From the NCBI RefSeq assembly GCF_001425575.1, contig NZ_LMRD01000009.1, positions 186,001 through 250,000 of the forward strand: DNA of 64,000 nt, in the 5' to 3' direction. Made by a program: the position numbers and the translations under genes. The notes beneath the pieces were generated by a model. The model was given only the letters and a program-made list of their open reading frames with translations. It did not search any database and was not told the origin of the DNA. The DNA comes from Aurantimonas sp. Leaf443 (GTDB lineage Bacteria; Pseudomonadota; Alphaproteobacteria; Rhizobiales; Rhizobiaceae). How positions within the stretch are numbered: the stretch's first letter is position 1; each line of letters opens with the position of its first letter. Of this stretch, positions 50,082 through 61,911 are shown one piece after another.

Positions 50082-50459
50082 TCAGGCGAGCGCGCGTGCG
50101 AGGGCGAGACCGGCGAAGAGTGCGGCCAGACCACCCAGCACCGATCCCGAGACGTAGAGAAAGGCCAGCATCGCCTCTCCCCGTTCGTAGAGCACCGCGG
50201 CATCGAGGGCGAAGGACGAGAAGGTGGTGAAGCCGCCGAGAATGCCCGTCGCCACGAACAGGCGCAGTTCCGCGCTGGCACCGAAGCGGCGCGCGACGAC
50301 CTCCACGACGATCCCCATCGCGAAGGCGCCGAGGAGATTCACGGCGACGGTCCCCCAGGGAAAGTTCGGGCCGAACAGCCGAAGAGTCGCGAGATTCGTC
50401 AGATGCCGGGCGCCCGAGCCGATGGCACCGCCGAGGGCGACGAGGAGAAGATCGAGCAT
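50082..50459 (-). CDS. crcB: Fluoride efflux channel CrcB/FluC
   Basis: A 125-aa four-helix membrane channel that exports fluoride as a dual-topology dimer. Motifs are GGAIGSGARHLTN near the start, WGTVAVNLLGAFAMG, and the diagnostic GGFTTFSSFALD of the fluoride path. It lies 39 bases from the pseudouridine synthase start, same strand. No fluoride riboswitch is visible upstream in the 64-base gap. Confidence 0.93.
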   Translation of the reverse strand: MLDLLLVALGGAIGSGARHLTNLATLRLFGPNFPWGTVAVNLLGAFAMGIVVEVVARRFGASAELRLFVATGILGGFTTFSSFALDAAVLYERGEAMLAFLYVSGSVLGGLAALFAGLALARALA

Positions 50460-50523
50460 CGCAATTGTCCGGTTGCGCAGGGTGGAAGTCGCGTCGAGGC
50501 GTCGGCACGGGAAACGCGAGGCG

Positions 50524-51906
50524 TCAGTCCTCGTCCGTCTCGCGCGCCCGCTCCCGCCGAAGGGCGTCCCAGTGCCGCAGCCGCTCGCCGATGCGCATCT
50601 CGGCACCGCGTTCGGTCGGCCGATAGAAGACCTGCCGGCCCAGGGCGTCGGGGAAATAGTCCTGACCGGAAAAGGCGTTGGGCTGGTCGTGATCGTAGGC
50701 GTAACCGGTGCCGTAGCCCTCTTCCTTCATCAGCTTGGTCGGCGCGTTCAGGATGATCTTGGGCGGCAGCAGCGATCCGTGCTCCTTCGCCGTGCGCAGC
50801 GCCGCCTTGTAGGCGGTGTAGACGGCGTTGGATTTGGGCGCGCAGGCGAGATAGACGGCGGCTTCCGCGAGCGCGAGTTCGCCCTCGGGCGAGCCGAGAT
50901 AATCGTAGGCGTCCTTGGCCGCGAGCGTGATCGCGAGCGCCTGCGGGTCGGCGAGGCCGATATCCTCGGAGGCCATGCGCACGAGACGGCGCCCGAGATA
51001 GAGCGGGTCCTCGCCCGCATCGATCATCCGGCACAGCCAGTAGAGCGCGGCGTCCGGATCCGAGCCGCGCACCGACTTGTGCAGGGCCGAGATCAGATTG
51101 TAGTGCCCGTCCTGTCCCTTGTCGTAGACCGGCGCGCGGCGCTGCACGACCTCCTGCACGCCCGAAGCGTCGAACACCTCGCCGCGTCGCCCGGCCCGCC
51201 AGACTTCCTCGGCAAGCGTCAGCACCGCGCGTCCGTCGCCGTCGGCAAGCCGCAGCAGCACCTGTCGGGCGCCCTCGTCGAGCGGCAATGGGCGGCCCTC
51301 GATCTCCTCGGCCCGTTCGAGCAGGCGCTTCAGGCTCTCCTCGCCATGCGGGCGGAAGGTGAGCACGCGCGCCCGCGACAGGAGCGCGGCGTTGAGCTCG
51401 AAGGACGGGTTCTCCGTCGTCGCGCCGACGAGGACGACCGTCCCGTCTTCCATCACCGGCAGGAAACTGTCCTGCTGGGCGCGGTTGAAGCGATGGATCT
51501 CGTCGACGAAGAGCAGCGTCCGCCGCCCGTTGCCGCGCCGCAGACGCGCCGCCTCGAAGACGCGCTTGAGGTCGGCGACGCCGGAGAAGATCGCGGAAAT
51601 CTGCTCGAAGGCGTAGTCCACCTCGTTGGCGAGAAGGCGCGCCACGGTGGTCTTGCCCGTGCCGGGCGGGCCCCAGAAGATCATCGACCCGAGGCTGCCG
51701 GCTTCCAGCATGCGCGAGAGAAGGCCGCCCTCGCCCGTCAGGTGCTCCTGGCCGACGACCTCGGCGAGCGTTCGCGGCCGGAGCCGGTCGGCGAGCGGCC
51801 GCGAGGCGTCGCCCGGAGCCTTGCCGGCGGCAACAGTCTCGCCCGCACCTCGTTCGCCGCGCCCGCCCCTGGAACCGCCGTCCGGCGCGCCGAAGAGATC
51901 GGCCAT
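50524..51906 (-). CDS. rarA: Replication-associated recombination protein A
   Basis: A 460-aa AAA+ ATPase (RarA/MgsA) that acts at stalled replication forks. Walker A is GPPGTGKTT, Walker [17 protein letters not shown], and sensor 1 [29 protein letters not shown] precedes them and the MgsA C-terminal tetramer region follows ([19 protein letters not shown]). A glycine-rich N-terminal leader of about 30 residues precedes the domain. Its ATG is one base from the HtrA stop, so both are in one operon. Confidence 0.95.
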   Translation of the reverse strand: MADLFGAPDGGSRGGRGERGAGETVAAGKAPGDASRPLADRLRPRTLAEVVGQEHLTGEGGLLSRMLEAGSLGSMIFWGPPGTGKTTVARLLANEVDYAFEQISAIFSGVADLKRVFEAARLRRGNGRRTLLFVDEIHRFNRAQQDSFLPVMEDGTVVLVGATTENPSFELNAALLSRARVLTFRPHGEESLKRLLERAEEIEGRPLPLDEGARQVLLRLADGDGRAVLTLAEEVWRAGRRGEVFDASGVQEVVQRRAPVYDKGQDGHYNLISALHKSVRGSDPDAALYWLCRMIDAGEDPLYLGRRLVRMASEDIGLADPQALAITLAAKDAYDYLGSPEGELALAEAAVYLACAPKSNAVYTAYKAALRTAKEHGSLLPPKIILNAPTKLMKEEGYGTGYAYDHDQPNAFSGQDYFPDALGRQVFYRPTERGAEMRIGERLRHWDALRRERARETDED

Positions 51907-51907
51907 C

Positions 51908-53407
<1,500 letters not shown>

Positions 53408-53718
53408 GGCGAAACCCTCGATATGCATCCCGGCGGCACGGGCGGAAGCGGCGCGGCGGCCCTACTACGATCCTCGCAAATCGCATTCGCGCGGTTTCCA
53501 CCCGAAACCGGCGCCGAACGCGATCGACCGCCGCGTCTTATCGGATTTGCACCGCGCGGCAAAAGCATGGCGCACGGATCGCTCTGCGCGCAGCGCTTCA
53601 TCCCCTCATCGCGCCGGCACTCCGACCACGCGCATCTGGACGGAAGGCACGAAAAAGGGGGCCGAAGCCCCCTGTCCGTCTGACCTGTCTGCGGGCCCGC
53701 TCCTGCCCGCGCCCTCCG
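53408..53718. other. Intergenic region upstream of the HtrA gene
   Basis: A 311-base gap between the HtrA gene and the small peptide gene. It holds the terminator of the peptide gene (53652-53672). A TTGCCG-N16-TAAGAC promoter-like pair reading toward the HtrA gene is weak. Nothing else is supported. Confidence 0.4.
53652..53672 (-). terminator. Intrinsic terminator of the small peptide gene
   Basis: GGGGGC (53657-53662) pairs with GCCCCC (53667-53672) around CGAA. Read leftward, TTTTT follows. It lies about 46 bases after the stop at 53719. Confidence 0.85.
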
Positions 53719-53880
53719 TCAGCGCTGGATACGCTCCATGGCGATCGCCTGCTCCGGCAGCTCGGCCGTGGCGTAGCTGGCAGTCATGATGCCGAATGCG
53801 GCGCTCGCCGCAAGAAGCGTCAGCAGTGTACGGCGCATGGAAGGTTTATCCGTCTGCGGTTGGGTTATCGTATCATGCAT
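53719..53880 (-). CDS. Small exported peptide (about 39-53 aa)
   Basis: From the ATG at 53878-53880 the gene gives 53 aa; from the internal ATG at 53836-53838, 39 aa beginning with a clean signal peptide (MRRTLLTLLAASAAFGIMTA, cleavage likely after SYATA). The mature peptide would be only about 14 residues, ELPEQAIAMERIQR. No ribosome site is strong. The strong terminator directly after the stop argues for real expression. I do not recognise the peptide. The 374 bases upstream (53881-54254) hold no other gene and no promoter I can defend. Confidence 0.5.
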   Translation of the reverse strand: MHDTITQPQTDKPSMRRTLLTLLAASAAFGIMTASYATAELPEQAIAMERIQR

Positions 53881-54254
53881 GGCAGTCACTAAATCCGCGT
53901 AAACATTGCCGGAGAACGGCAGTCCCCATCTTCGGGTAAGCAATGCCAAGCAACGCAAAAGGTTGCCTCGCTTCCGACGAAATTCGAGGACACCCTTCGG
54001 CAAGCGCGATATCGCATGCACGCAAGTCCAACTCTATGGTATTTCTGCAACGGCGGGTGGTTTCAAAGGTTAACGTTCCAGCTTGTGTCGACCTGACCAC
54101 AGCCGGCGCGTGTCCGCCGGATCAAGCGCGTGCGCTATGTCGCGCAGCCGTGCCGAACCGCCCGATCCGGTGCCTCTTCTGTCCCGCATCGCTCGGCGCC
54201 GCGCCGCCCGGTCCGGCCTGGGCCCGTTTCGACGCCGACGAGCGTCCCGAACGG
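53881..54254. other. Intergenic region upstream of the small peptide gene
   Basis: A 374-base non-coding stretch, lower in GC than its surroundings at its left end, carrying on the minus strand GGAACGTTAACC (54065-54076). It should contain the promoter of the small peptide gene, but no pair of boxes is convincing. Confidence 0.35.
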
Positions 54255-55277
54255 TCAGGCCAGCCGAAGGCGGCGCAGCGACTCGGCCATGGCGGCGATG
54301 GCCGTTTCCGGCGGGCGAAAGGAAATCCCGAGAAGATCGCGCGCCGGCGAGACGTCCAGATTCTTCGGGCGTCCGAGTTCGGGCACCGCCGCACGGGCCG
54401 ACGGCACGACGAATGCGAGAAGCCGCACCAGGGCGTCCGGCAGATTGGCCTTCGGGACCCTGCCTCTCAGCGCCGGGTCGAAGGCCGCGAGCGCGTCGCC
54501 GATCTCCAGCATCGAGCGCGAGCCACCGGAGAGAAGAAAACGGCGCCCGCCGGCGGCCGGATGGTCGAGCGCCGCGACATGGGCCGCCGCGACGTCGCGG
54601 CAATCCACGATGCCGAAGGACACCCGCGGCACAAGCGGCAGGCGCCCCGCCATCATTGCCCGCACGAGGCGCGCCGAAGTCCCGCCGTGAGCATCGAGAA
54701 CAGGGCCGAGGACGAAGCTCGGATTGATCGCGCAAAGCGACGGTCCTCCTTCCGCGAGGGCATCCCAAGCCGCGCGTTCCGCCAGCGTCTTCGAGACGGC
54801 GTAGTCGGACACCGAAGGATCGTCCGTGTTCGTCCAGTCCGCCTCCGAATAGAGGCCTGCGGCTCTGCCCGGGGCGTGACCGTAATAGACCGCGACGACC
54901 GAGGAGGTCATGACGACGCGCTCGACGCCGGCAGCCTTGGCCGCCGCGACGACGCGCTGAGTGCCCCCGCGCGCGGCAGGCACCAGTCGCTGCCGGTCGC
55001 GGCTCTGACGCATCGGGAACGGCGAGGCCGTGTGCAAAACGAAGCGGCAACCGCGGCAGGCCTCCTCCCATCCGGCATCCCGCAGGAGATCGGCCGCGAC
55101 GAAGGCGATGCTCGCGGGATCGGCGCCCCCGGCCCGCACCGCCGCCCTCACTTCATCGGCGCGCGCGAGGTCGCGCACGGTTCCGCGAACGCGGTACCCG
55201 GCCTGAACCAGCGCCACCGCGACATGCTTGGCGATGAAACCGGTGATCCCGGTGAGAAGAACGGTATCGCCGGCCAT
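54255..55277 (-). CDS. NAD(P)-dependent aldehyde reductase / epimerase (extended SDR, dihydroflavonol-reductase-like)
   Basis: A 340-aa extended short-chain dehydrogenase. The cofactor motif TGITGFIAKHVA lies at the N-terminus, the active-site YAVSKTLAE contains the Tyr-x-x-x-Lys pair, and HTASPF with SSVVAVYYG are typical of the dihydroflavonol-4-reductase-like group. The ATG is at 55275-55277. It lies between the rplQ terminator and the small peptide gene. The substrate is unknown. Confidence 0.9.
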   Translation of the reverse strand: MAGDTVLLTGITGFIAKHVAVALVQAGYRVRGTVRDLARADEVRAAVRAGGADPASIAFVAADLLRDAGWEEACRGCRFVLHTASPFPMRQSRDRQRLVPAARGGTQRVVAAAKAAGVERVVMTSSVVAVYYGHAPGRAAGLYSEADWTNTDDPSVSDYAVSKTLAERAAWDALAEGGPSLCAINPSFVLGPVLDAHGGTSARLVRAMMAGRLPLVPRVSFGIVDCRDVAAAHVAALDHPAAGGRRFLLSGGSRSMLEIGDALAAFDPALRGRVPKANLPDALVRLLAFVVPSARAAVPELGRPKNLDVSPARDLLGISFRPPETAIAAMAESLRRLRLA

Positions 55278-55330
55278 GATGGTCGCCCCTGCAGCTGCTG
55301 TCGGGCCGATCGCGCCCGCGACCGGACATG

Positions 55331-55353
55331 AAAAAGGGGCCCTGAGGCCCCTT
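55331..55353 (-). terminator. Terminator at the end of the ribosomal protein operon (after rplQ)
   Basis: AAGGGGCC (55334-55341) pairs with GGCCCCTT (55346-55353) around CTGA, followed leftward by TTTTT. It lies 37 bases after the rplQ stop. Confidence 0.9.
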
Positions 55354-55389
55354 CCCTGATTTGCCGTGCGCCTGCGCCGGACTGCCCGA

Positions 55390-55806
55390 TCAGGCCGCTT
55401 CGGCTTCCGCCTCGAGACGGGCGCGATCGCCGGCGCCCTTGGCCGAGGTGTCGCGATCGACGAACTCGATGACGGCCAGCGGAGCGTTGTCGCCGCGGCG
55501 GAAGCCGGCCTTGAGCACGCGGGTGTAGCCGCCCTGGCGATCGGCATAGCGGCTGGCGATAGCGTCGAACAGCTTGGCGACGATCACCTCGTCGCGGATC
55601 TTCGAGATGGCCTGACGACGCGCATGCAGGTCGCCGCGCTTGCCGAGGGTGACAAGCTTCTCGACGATCGGACGCAGGTCCTTCGCCTTCGGCAGGGTCG
55701 TGACGATCTGCTCGTGCAGGATCAGGGACGCCGCCATGTTGGCGAACATCGCCTTGCGATGCTCGGCGGTGCGATTGAGTTTGCGGCCGCTTTTGCCGTG
55801 ACGCAT
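55390..55806 (-). CDS. rplQ: 50S ribosomal protein L17
   Basis: A 138-aa L17 with the conserved [20 protein letters not shown] start and [17 protein letters not shown] in the middle. It has an alanine- and glutamate-rich tail after [12 protein letters not shown]. It is the last gene of the operon, 163 bases after rpoA, and ends at an intrinsic terminator. Confidence 0.98.
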   Translation of the reverse strand: MRHGKSGRKLNRTAEHRKAMFANMAASLILHEQIVTTLPKAKDLRPIVEKLVTLGKRGDLHARRQAISKIRDEVIVAKLFDAIASRYADRQGGYTRVLKAGFRRGDNAPLAVIEFVDRDTSAKGAGDRARLEAEAEAA

Positions 55807-55938
55807 GTGTTTCTTCCTTCAGAAAAAAGCCGGACGTCGCCGGCGGTCGGCATCCTCGCGTGATCCCTGACGGGCCGCCTGTGCCTTTGAATATTTGGCA
55901 TGCACTGCTTCCCCGGCGCGGACGCCGGATATGCGAAC

Positions 55939-55962
55939 GGCCCGCCGGCAAGGCGGCGGGCC
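55939..55962. other. Hairpin between rpoA and rplQ
   Basis: GGCCCGCC (55939-55946) pairs with GGCGGGCC (55955-55962), eight bases after the rpoA stop. There is no T run, so it is more likely an mRNA stability or attenuation element than a full terminator. Confidence 0.5.
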
Positions 55963-55969
55963 GAAAGGC

Positions 55970-56998
55970 TCAATACTGGTCTTCGTAGCGCTTGGCCAGA
56001 TCGTCGATGTTCTCCGGCGGCCAGGCGCTCACTTCCATGCCGAGATGGAGACCCATGGAGGCCAGGACCTCCTTGATCTCGTTCAGCGACTTGCGACCGA
56101 AATTCGGCGTGCGCAGCATCTCCGCCTCGGTCTTCTGGATGAGGTCGCCGATATAGACGATGTTGTCGTTCTTCAGGCAATTGGCCGACCGGACCGAAAG
56201 CTCGAGCTCGTCCACCTTCTTGAGAAGCGCCGGGTTGAAGGCGAGCTCCGCGATCTGCTCGTCGCTCGTCGCCCCGCCACGCGAATCGCGCTGCGGCTCC
56301 TCGAAGTTGACGAAGACCGACAGCTGGTCCTGCAGGATGCGCGCGGCATAGGCGACCGCGTCCTCGCCGGAGATCGAGCCGTCGGTCTCGATCTGCATGG
56401 TGAGCTTGTCCTTGTTCAGGTCCTGCCCCTCGCGGGTGTTCTCGACCTTGTAGGACACCTTCTTCACCGGCGAGAACAGCGAATCAACCGGGATAAGGCC
56501 GATCGGCGCGTCCTCGGCGCGGTTCTGCTCGGCGGGCACGTAGCCCTTGCCGGTGTTGACCGTGAACTCCATGCGGATCTCGGCGCCCTCGTCGAGGGTG
56601 CAGATCTCGTGGTCGGGGTTCAGGACCTCGATGTCACCGACCGTCTGGATGTCCCCGGCGCGGACGACGCCCGGACCCTGCTTGCGCACGACCATGCGCT
56701 TGGGGCCCTCGCCCTGCATTCCGATGGAGATTTCCTTGACGTTCAGGACGATGTCCGTGACGTCCTCGCGCACGCCCGCGATCGAGGAGAACTCGTGCAG
56801 GACGCCGTCGATCTGGATCGCGGTCACGGCCGCGCCCTGAAGCGACGAGAGGAGCACGCGGCGCAGCGCGTTGCCGAGCGTGAGGCCGAAGCCACGCTCC
56901 AGCGGCTCGGCGGTCAGCGACACGCGGTTGCGATTGTTCTCGGCCTTGAAAACAACCTGGTTGGGCTTGGTGAGGTTCTGCCAGTTGCTCGCAATCAT
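55970..56998 (-). CDS. rpoA: DNA-directed RNA polymerase subunit alpha
   Basis: A 342-aa alpha subunit. The N-terminal dimer domain has [24 protein letters not shown]-type motifs ([15 protein letters not shown] visible). The linker is followed by the C-terminal helix-hairpin-helix domain that contacts DNA and activators ([36 protein letters not shown]). The start [15 protein letters not shown] is standard. Confidence 0.98.
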   Translation of the reverse strand: MIASNWQNLTKPNQVVFKAENNRNRVSLTAEPLERGFGLTLGNALRRVLLSSLQGAAVTAIQIDGVLHEFSSIAGVREDVTDIVLNVKEISIGMQGEGPKRMVVRKQGPGVVRAGDIQTVGDIEVLNPDHEICTLDEGAEIRMEFTVNTGKGYVPAEQNRAEDAPIGLIPVDSLFSPVKKVSYKVENTREGQDLNKDKLTMQIETDGSISGEDAVAYAARILQDQLSVFVNFEEPQRDSRGGATSDEQIAELAFNPALLKKVDELELSVRSANCLKNDNIVYIGDLIQKTEAEMLRTPNFGRKSLNEIKEVLASMGLHLGMEVSAWPPENIDDLAKRYEDQY

Positions 56999-57203
56999 GG
57001 CTCATGCCTTTCAGTTTCCTCGCCACCATCCAATCGTGGCGATAGGTCTGAGAACCGCCGGCAGTCGAAGCCGAAGCGGTCGGCGGAGCGCCGCGCTGGA
57101 TGGGGCGGCGCACAAACGCGTCGAACCGGCCTTTCGACCGGTCCGACGTTTCCTGTCTTCGGGGCAGCGCCGACGCCGATGCGCCGGCGGCCTTGTCAAG
57201 GCG

Positions 57204-57593
57204 TCAGACGCGGCGCTTCTTGCGCGGGCGGACACCATTGTGCGGGATCGGGGTGACGTCGCGGATCGAGGTGATCGTGAAGCCCGACGCCTGGAGGGCG
57301 CGCAGCGCCGACTCACGGCCGGACCCGGGACCGGTCACCTCGACCTCGAGCGTGCGCATGCCGTGTTCCTGCGCCTTCTTGGCGGCGTCTTCGGCGGCGA
57401 TCTGCGCGGCGAACGGCGTCGACTTGCGCGAGCCCTTGAAGCCCTGCGCACCGGCCGACGACCAGGCGATCGTGTTGCCCTGCGCGTCCGTGATCGTGAT
57501 CAGCGTGTTGTTGAAGGTCGAGCTGACATGGGCGACGCCCGACGAGATGTTCTTGCGTTCACGACGGCGAACGCGCTGTGCTTCCTTGGCCAT
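57204..57593 (-). CDS. rpsK: 30S ribosomal protein S11
   Basis: A 129-aa S11 of the small-subunit platform. It shows [20 protein letters not shown], the conserved [11 protein letters not shown], and ends with [12 protein letters not shown]. It lies 83 bases after rpsM and 205 bases before rpoA. Confidence 0.98.
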   Translation of the reverse strand: MAKEAQRVRRRERKNISSGVAHVSSTFNNTLITITDAQGNTIAWSSAGAQGFKGSRKSTPFAAQIAAEDAAKKAQEHGMRTLEVEVTGPGSGRESALRALQASGFTITSIRDVTPIPHNGVRPRKKRRV

Positions 57594-57676
57594 TCAATTC
57601 CATGTCCTGTGTGATATCGACACCGCCGTAATTCCGGCGGCTCCACCGCGGACGCGCAAGGCGCGCCCGGAACGAC

Positions 57677-58045
57677 TTACTTCTTCTTGCCTGCGATCGC
57701 CTTCGCCGGGCCCTTGCGGGTGCGGGCGTTGGTATGCGTGCGCTGGCCGTGAACCGGCAGACCGCGGCGATGACGCAGGCCGCGATAGCAGCCGAGGTCC
57801 ATCAGACGCTTGATGTTCATCGAGGTCTCGCGGCGCAGATCGCCCTCGACCTGATAGTCGCGGTCGATGATCTCGCGGATCTGCAGGACTTCGGCGTCCG
57901 TCAGATCGTTCGTGCGACGCTCGGCCGTGATGCGGGCCTTCTCGCAGATCTCCGCGGCGAAGGACGGGCCGATGCCGTGGATGTACTGAAGCGCGATCAC
58001 GACGCGCTTGTTCGTGGGAATATTGACGCCAGCGATACGGGCCAC
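57677..58045 (-). CDS. rpsM: 30S ribosomal protein S13
   Basis: A 122-aa S13 of the 30S head. It starts [20 protein letters not shown], has the helix-turn-helix stretch [17 protein letters not shown], and ends with the basic tail [20 protein letters not shown]. No rpmJ gene precedes it, which is normal for alphaproteobacteria. Confidence 0.98.
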   Translation of the reverse strand: MARIAGVNIPTNKRVVIALQYIHGIGPSFAAEICEKARITAERRTNDLTDAEVLQIREIIDRDYQVEGDLRRETSMNIKRLMDLGCYRGLRHRRGLPVHGQRTHTNARTRKGPAKAIAGKKK

Positions 58046-58094
58046 GTCCAGTCTCCTTAACAGGTGGGCACGGGGCCCTCGTCATGCAACAGGA

Positions 58095-58130
58095 GGAGCC
58101 CGACGGCCGAAAGCGACCGTGTCGGGCTCC
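58095..58130. other. Inverted repeat between adk and rpsM
   Basis: A perfect 10-bp stem GGAGCCCGAC (58095-58104) / GTCGGGCTCC (58121-58130) with a 16-base loop, inside the 197-base gap. It lacks a T run. It could be an attenuator, a processing site, or a weak terminator. Confidence 0.55.
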
Positions 58131-58242
58131 CAATGGAGACCCGCGCCGACCGCAAAGGATTCGCGAATAGGCGCAGGCTATAGTTCAGGGGTGGCCGTTG
58201 AGTCAACCGCGCCCTACCGCCGGTCCGTCCGACGTCAAGGCC

Positions 58243-58890
58243 TCAGCCCTTCAGGATCGCCTCTATGGCGGCGCTGACCTCGTCGATCGGCTGCATACCG
58301 TCGACGGTCTTCAGAAGGCCCTTGCAGTGATAGTAGCCGATCAGCGGCGACGTATCCTTGTAATAGGCCCAGAGGCGGGTGCGCATCGTCTCCGCATTGT
58401 CGTCCGGACGGCGCTTGAAGCTCTGCGAACCGCAGACGTCGCAGGTGCCCTCGACCTTCGGCTTCGGATGCTCGTCATGGTAGACGGCGCCGCACTGCGC
58501 GCAGGTGTAGCGGCCGGCGACGCGCGCGACGAGGATCTCGTCATCCACGCGCATCTCGATCACGTGGTCGAGCGACTGCCCCTTGGCGGCCAGCATCTTC
58601 TCCACCGCATCGGCCTGCACCAGGGTGCGCGGATAGCCGTCGAGAATATAGCCGTTGGCGCAGTCCGGCTGATCGATCCGCTCCGATACGATGTCGTTGA
58701 CGATCTGGTCGGAGACGAGCTGTCCCGCGTCCATCACGGCCTTGGCCTTGCGACCGACCTCCGTCCCGGCGGCGACGGCCGCCCGGAGCATGTCCCCCGT
58801 CGAAAGCTGGGGAATCCCATGACTCTCGATCAACCGCTGCGCCTGCGTCCCCTTGCCCGCGCCCGGCGGCCCCAGCAGAATCAGTTTCAT
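58243..58890 (-). CDS. adk: Adenylate kinase
   Basis: A 215-aa long-form adenylate kinase (ATP + AMP to 2 ADP). The P-loop is [11 protein letters not shown]; the AMP-binding [13 protein letters not shown] is present. The LID domain carries a four-cysteine zinc site, CAQC and CDVC separated by 16 residues. Its ATG overlaps the secY stop (ATGA), so the two are co-translated. Confidence 0.98.
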   Translation of the reverse strand: MKLILLGPPGAGKGTQAQRLIESHGIPQLSTGDMLRAAVAAGTEVGRKAKAVMDAGQLVSDQIVNDIVSERIDQPDCANGYILDGYPRTLVQADAVEKMLAAKGQSLDHVIEMRVDDEILVARVAGRYTCAQCGAVYHDEHPKPKVEGTCDVCGSQSFKRRPDDNAETMRTRLWAYYKDTSPLIGYYHCKGLLKTVDGMQPIDEVSAAIEAILKG

Positions 58891-60230
58891 CGACCTCCCC
58901 GTCTCCCCCCTCGGAGTTTCGCCTTCTTGACGAGGCCTTCATACTGGTGCGCCAGCAGATGTCCCTGCACCTGCGCCACCGTATCCATCGTCACGCTCAC
59001 CACGATCAGGAGCGAAGTTCCTCCGAGATAGAACGGAACGCCGGCTGCCGAAATGAGAAATTCGGGCAATAGACAGATCACCACCAGATAAATCGCGCCG
59101 ATGACGGTGATGCGGGTCAGGACGTAGTCGATATATTCGGCCGTGCGCTCGCCCGGGCGGATGCCGGGAATGAAGCCGCCATGCTTCTTCAGATTGTCGG
59201 CGGTCTCCTTCGGGTTGAAGACGACGGCCGTGTAGAAGAAGGCGAAGAAGCCAATCAGCGCCGCGTAGAGCAGCATGTAGAGCGGCTGGCCGTGACCGAG
59301 CGAGGCGATGACGGCGCCCGCCCAGGCCGGAAGCTGCGTCGTGTCGGTGAAGTTGGCGATCGTCACCGGCAGGAGAAGCAGCGAGGAGGCGAAGATCGGC
59401 GGAATCACGCCGGCGGTGTTCAGCTTCAGCGGCAGATGCGACGTATCGCCCTGGAACATCCGGTTGCCGACCTGGCGCTTCGGATACTGGATCAGGAGCC
59501 GGCGCTGCGCCCGCTCGAAGAACACGATGCCGGCGATGCAGACGACGGCGACGACGACGACGAGAAGGATGATGGCGGTCGAGAGCGCGCCTGTGCGGCC
59601 GAGCTCCAGGAGATTGGCGAGCGCCGAGGGCAGATTGGCCACGATGCCCGCGAAGATGATCAGCGAGATGCCGTTGCCGATGCCGCGCGCGGTGATCTGC
59701 TCACCGACCCACATCAGGAACATCGTCCCGCCGACCAGCGTGATGACCGAGGAGATCAGGAAGAACGGGCCGGGATCCAGAACGATGCCCGGCTGCGTCT
59801 GCAGACCGGCCGCGATTCCATAGGCCTGGACGGTCGCGAGAAGCACGGTGCCGTAGCGCGTGTACTGGTTGATGACCTTCCGGCCCTGCTCGCCTTCCTT
59901 CTTCATCTGCTCCAGCGACGGGATGACGGAGGTCATCAGCTGGATGATGATGGAGGCGGAGATATACGGCATGATGCCGAGGGCGAAGATCGCCATGCGG
60001 CCGACGGCGCCGCCGGCGAACATGTTGAAGAGTCCGAGAATGCCCGAGGACTGCTGCTGGAATGCCTGCGCGAGCGCCGTCGGATTGATGCCGGGCATGG
60101 GAATGTAGGTCCCAAGCCGGTAGACGATCAGCGCACCCAGCGTGAACCAGATGCGCTTCTTCAAGTCCTCCGCCTTCGAGAAGGCGGCGAAGTTCAGATT
60201 CGCGGCGAGTTGTTCCGCAGCCGAAGCCAT
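58887..60230 (-). CDS. secY: Preprotein translocase subunit SecY
   Basis: A 447-aa channel of the Sec translocon with ten transmembrane helices. It starts after [20 protein letters not shown], has the plug region [20 protein letters not shown], and the C-terminal [20 protein letters not shown]. The ATG at 60228-60230 is preferred to one 51 bases upstream. It is between rplO and adk in the standard order. Confidence 0.97.
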   Translation of the reverse strand: MASAAEQLAANLNFAAFSKAEDLKKRIWFTLGALIVYRLGTYIPMPGINPTALAQAFQQQSSGILGLFNMFAGGAVGRMAIFALGIMPYISASIIIQLMTSVIPSLEQMKKEGEQGRKVINQYTRYGTVLLATVQAYGIAAGLQTQPGIVLDPGPFFLISSVITLVGGTMFLMWVGEQITARGIGNGISLIIFAGIVANLPSALANLLELGRTGALSTAIILLVVVVAVVCIAGIVFFERAQRRLLIQYPKRQVGNRMFQGDTSHLPLKLNTAGVIPPIFASSLLLLPVTIANFTDTTQLPAWAGAVIASLGHGQPLYMLLYAALIGFFAFFYTAVVFNPKETADNLKKHGGFIPGIRPGERTAEYIDYVLTRITVIGAIYLVVICLLPEFLISAAGVPFYLGGTSLLIVVSVTMDTVAQVQGHLLAHQYEGLVKKAKLRGGRRGGR

Positions 60231-60368
60231 GTCGTGGAAATCTCCGGGTTGACCCTGGTTCGACAGCGACAAGACGCGCACATGCCGAACCCTTGGGCGA
60301 GAAGGCGAGCCCCCTCCCCCAAGGGAGCACGACTGTTAAGCGGCTAAGCCGGACTGCGCAAGCGCCGT

Positions 60369-60842
60369 TCAGGCCTCGGAGGCGACAGCGGGAAGCGTCA
60401 GAGTGCCGCCGGCCTTCTGGACCTTCTCGGCGGCCGACTTCGAGGCACCGGCGACGGTCAGCGAGACCTTCGAGGTGATCTCGCCGTCGCCCAGGAGACG
60501 CACGCCGTCGCGCGACTTGCGCACGAGGCCGGCGGCCTTCAGGACGTCCAGGTCGATCGCCTTGGAGGCGTCGATCTTGCCGGCGTCGATCGCCTGCTGG
60601 ATGCGGCCGACCGAGACGACGTTGAAGTTGCTGCCGAAGATGTTCACGAAGCCGCGCTTGGGCAGACGACGGTAGAGCGGCATCTGTCCGCCCTCGAAGC
60701 CGTTGATCGCGACGCCGGAGCGGGCCTTCTGACCCTTGACGCCGCGGCCGGCGGTCTTGCCGCTGCCCGAACCGATACCGCGCCCCAGCCGCTTGCGCGA
60801 ATGGGTTGCACCTTCCACGTCGGAAAGCTCGTTGAGTTTCAT
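60369..60842 (-). CDS. rplO: 50S ribosomal protein L15
   Basis: A 157-aa L15: [20 protein letters not shown] start, the glycine-rich [20 protein letters not shown], and [15 protein letters not shown]. It is followed by secY after 138 bases. Confidence 0.98.
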   Translation of the reverse strand: MKLNELSDVEGATHSRKRLGRGIGSGSGKTAGRGVKGQKARSGVAINGFEGGQMPLYRRLPKRGFVNIFGSNFNVVSVGRIQQAIDAGKIDASKAIDLDVLKAAGLVRKSRDGVRLLGDGEITSKVSLTVAGASKSAAEKVQKAGGTLTLPAVASEA

Positions 60843-60957
60843 GTGTCTTGCTCCCGAAACAGTCCCCGGACCGGATCCGAACGGACCGCCGGGCTTGCTC
60901 AGTGAATTACCGTGACGAACGGCGGCCGGGCCCGCCTTAGAGCCCGCGCCGCGGCGA

Positions 60958-61161
60958 TCAGGCCGGGTCCACCACGCGCACGAGGTGGGCGACCTTGGCG
61001 ATCATGCCGCGAACGGCCGGAGTGTCCTCCAGCGTGCTGCGACGATGCATCTTGTTCAGGCCCAGGCCGACGAGCGTCTGGCGCTGGTCGTTGGGGCGGC
61101 GCAGCGGGCTCCCGGTCTGCTCGACCGTGACCGTCTTGCCTGCGGATTTGGTGTCGGCCAT
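60958..61161 (-). CDS. rpmD: 50S ribosomal protein L30
   Basis: A 67-aa L30 with [20 protein letters not shown] and [16 protein letters not shown] at the C-terminus. It lies between rpsE and rplO in the standard spc order. Confidence 0.97.
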   Translation of the reverse strand: MADTKSAGKTVTVEQTGSPLRRPNDQRQTLVGLGLNKMHRRSTLEDTPAVRGMIAKVAHLVRVVDPA

Positions 61162-61215
61162 CGTTGGCTCCTTCGTTGGAAGGCGAAGGGACCGCTAGAC
61201 GCGGCCCCCTGCCGA

Positions 61216-61773
61216 TCAATCCTCGGCGGAGACGCCGCCGACATCGCGACGACGGGCCTGCAGGGTGGAATACTTGATGCCGCGACGGGACGCGACGTCC
61301 TTCGGGTGGTTGGCCACCTTGAGGGCGTCGAAGGTCGCGCGAACCATGTTGTAGGGGTTCGACGAGCCGAGCGACTTGGCGACGACGTCGTGCATGCCGA
61401 CGGCCTCGAAGACGGCGCGCATCGGGCCGCCCGCGATGATGCCCGTGCCGGCTTCCGCCATGCGCAGGATGACCTTGCCGGCGCCGTGGCGGCCGTGCAC
61501 GTCGTGATGCAGGGTGCGGCCGTCGCGCAGCGGCACGAAGATCAGATCGCGCTTGGCGGCTTCCGTCGCCTTGCGGATCGCCTCGGGCACTTCGCGGGCC
61601 TTGCCGTGGCCGAAGCCGACGCGTCCCTTGAGGTCGCCGACGACGACGAGGGCGGCGAAGCCGAAGCGGCGACCACCCTTCACGACCTTGGCGACGCGGT
61701 TGATGTGGACGAGCTTGTCGACGAAGCCGTCGTCGCGCTCCTCGCGATCGTTGCGTTCGTTACGAGGCGCCAT
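61216..61773 (-). CDS. rpsE: 30S ribosomal protein S5
   Basis: A 185-aa S5, part of the decoding-accuracy region. The double-stranded RNA-binding fold starts [40 protein letters not shown] and [11 protein letters not shown] are diagnostic. The first 20 residues are rich in Arg, Asp and Glu. Confidence 0.98.
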   Translation of the reverse strand: MAPRNERNDREERDDGFVDKLVHINRVAKVVKGGRRFGFAALVVVGDLKGRVGFGHGKAREVPEAIRKATEAAKRDLIFVPLRDGRTLHHDVHGRHGAGKVILRMAEAGTGIIAGGPMRAVFEAVGMHDVVAKSLGSSNPYNMVRATFDALKVANHPKDVASRRGIKYSTLQARRRDVGGVSAED

Positions 61774-61911
61774 ATCCTGTTCCTTATTCTTTTCCGGTGG
61801 CGTCTACAGGGGCGGATGACGTTGCATCCGGCTCAACGGAACGCGGCCCTCGCTCGCGAAGGCCGCGTTCCGATTCTTCAGGGGTCGTAAGACCTGGCGG
61901 ACGAGGAAGCC

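Noticed and set aside
50460-50523. Fluoride riboswitch before crcB
   Set aside because: The gap is 64 bases and shows no crcB-motif pseudoknot sequence.
54065-54076. GGAAC... as an EcfG (general stress) promoter for the small peptide gene
   Set aside because: No CGTT lies at the required 16-17 base spacing.
53943-55331. A 462-aa plus-strand frame
   Set aside because: It is mostly antisense to the SDR reductase, with no domain and shadow composition.
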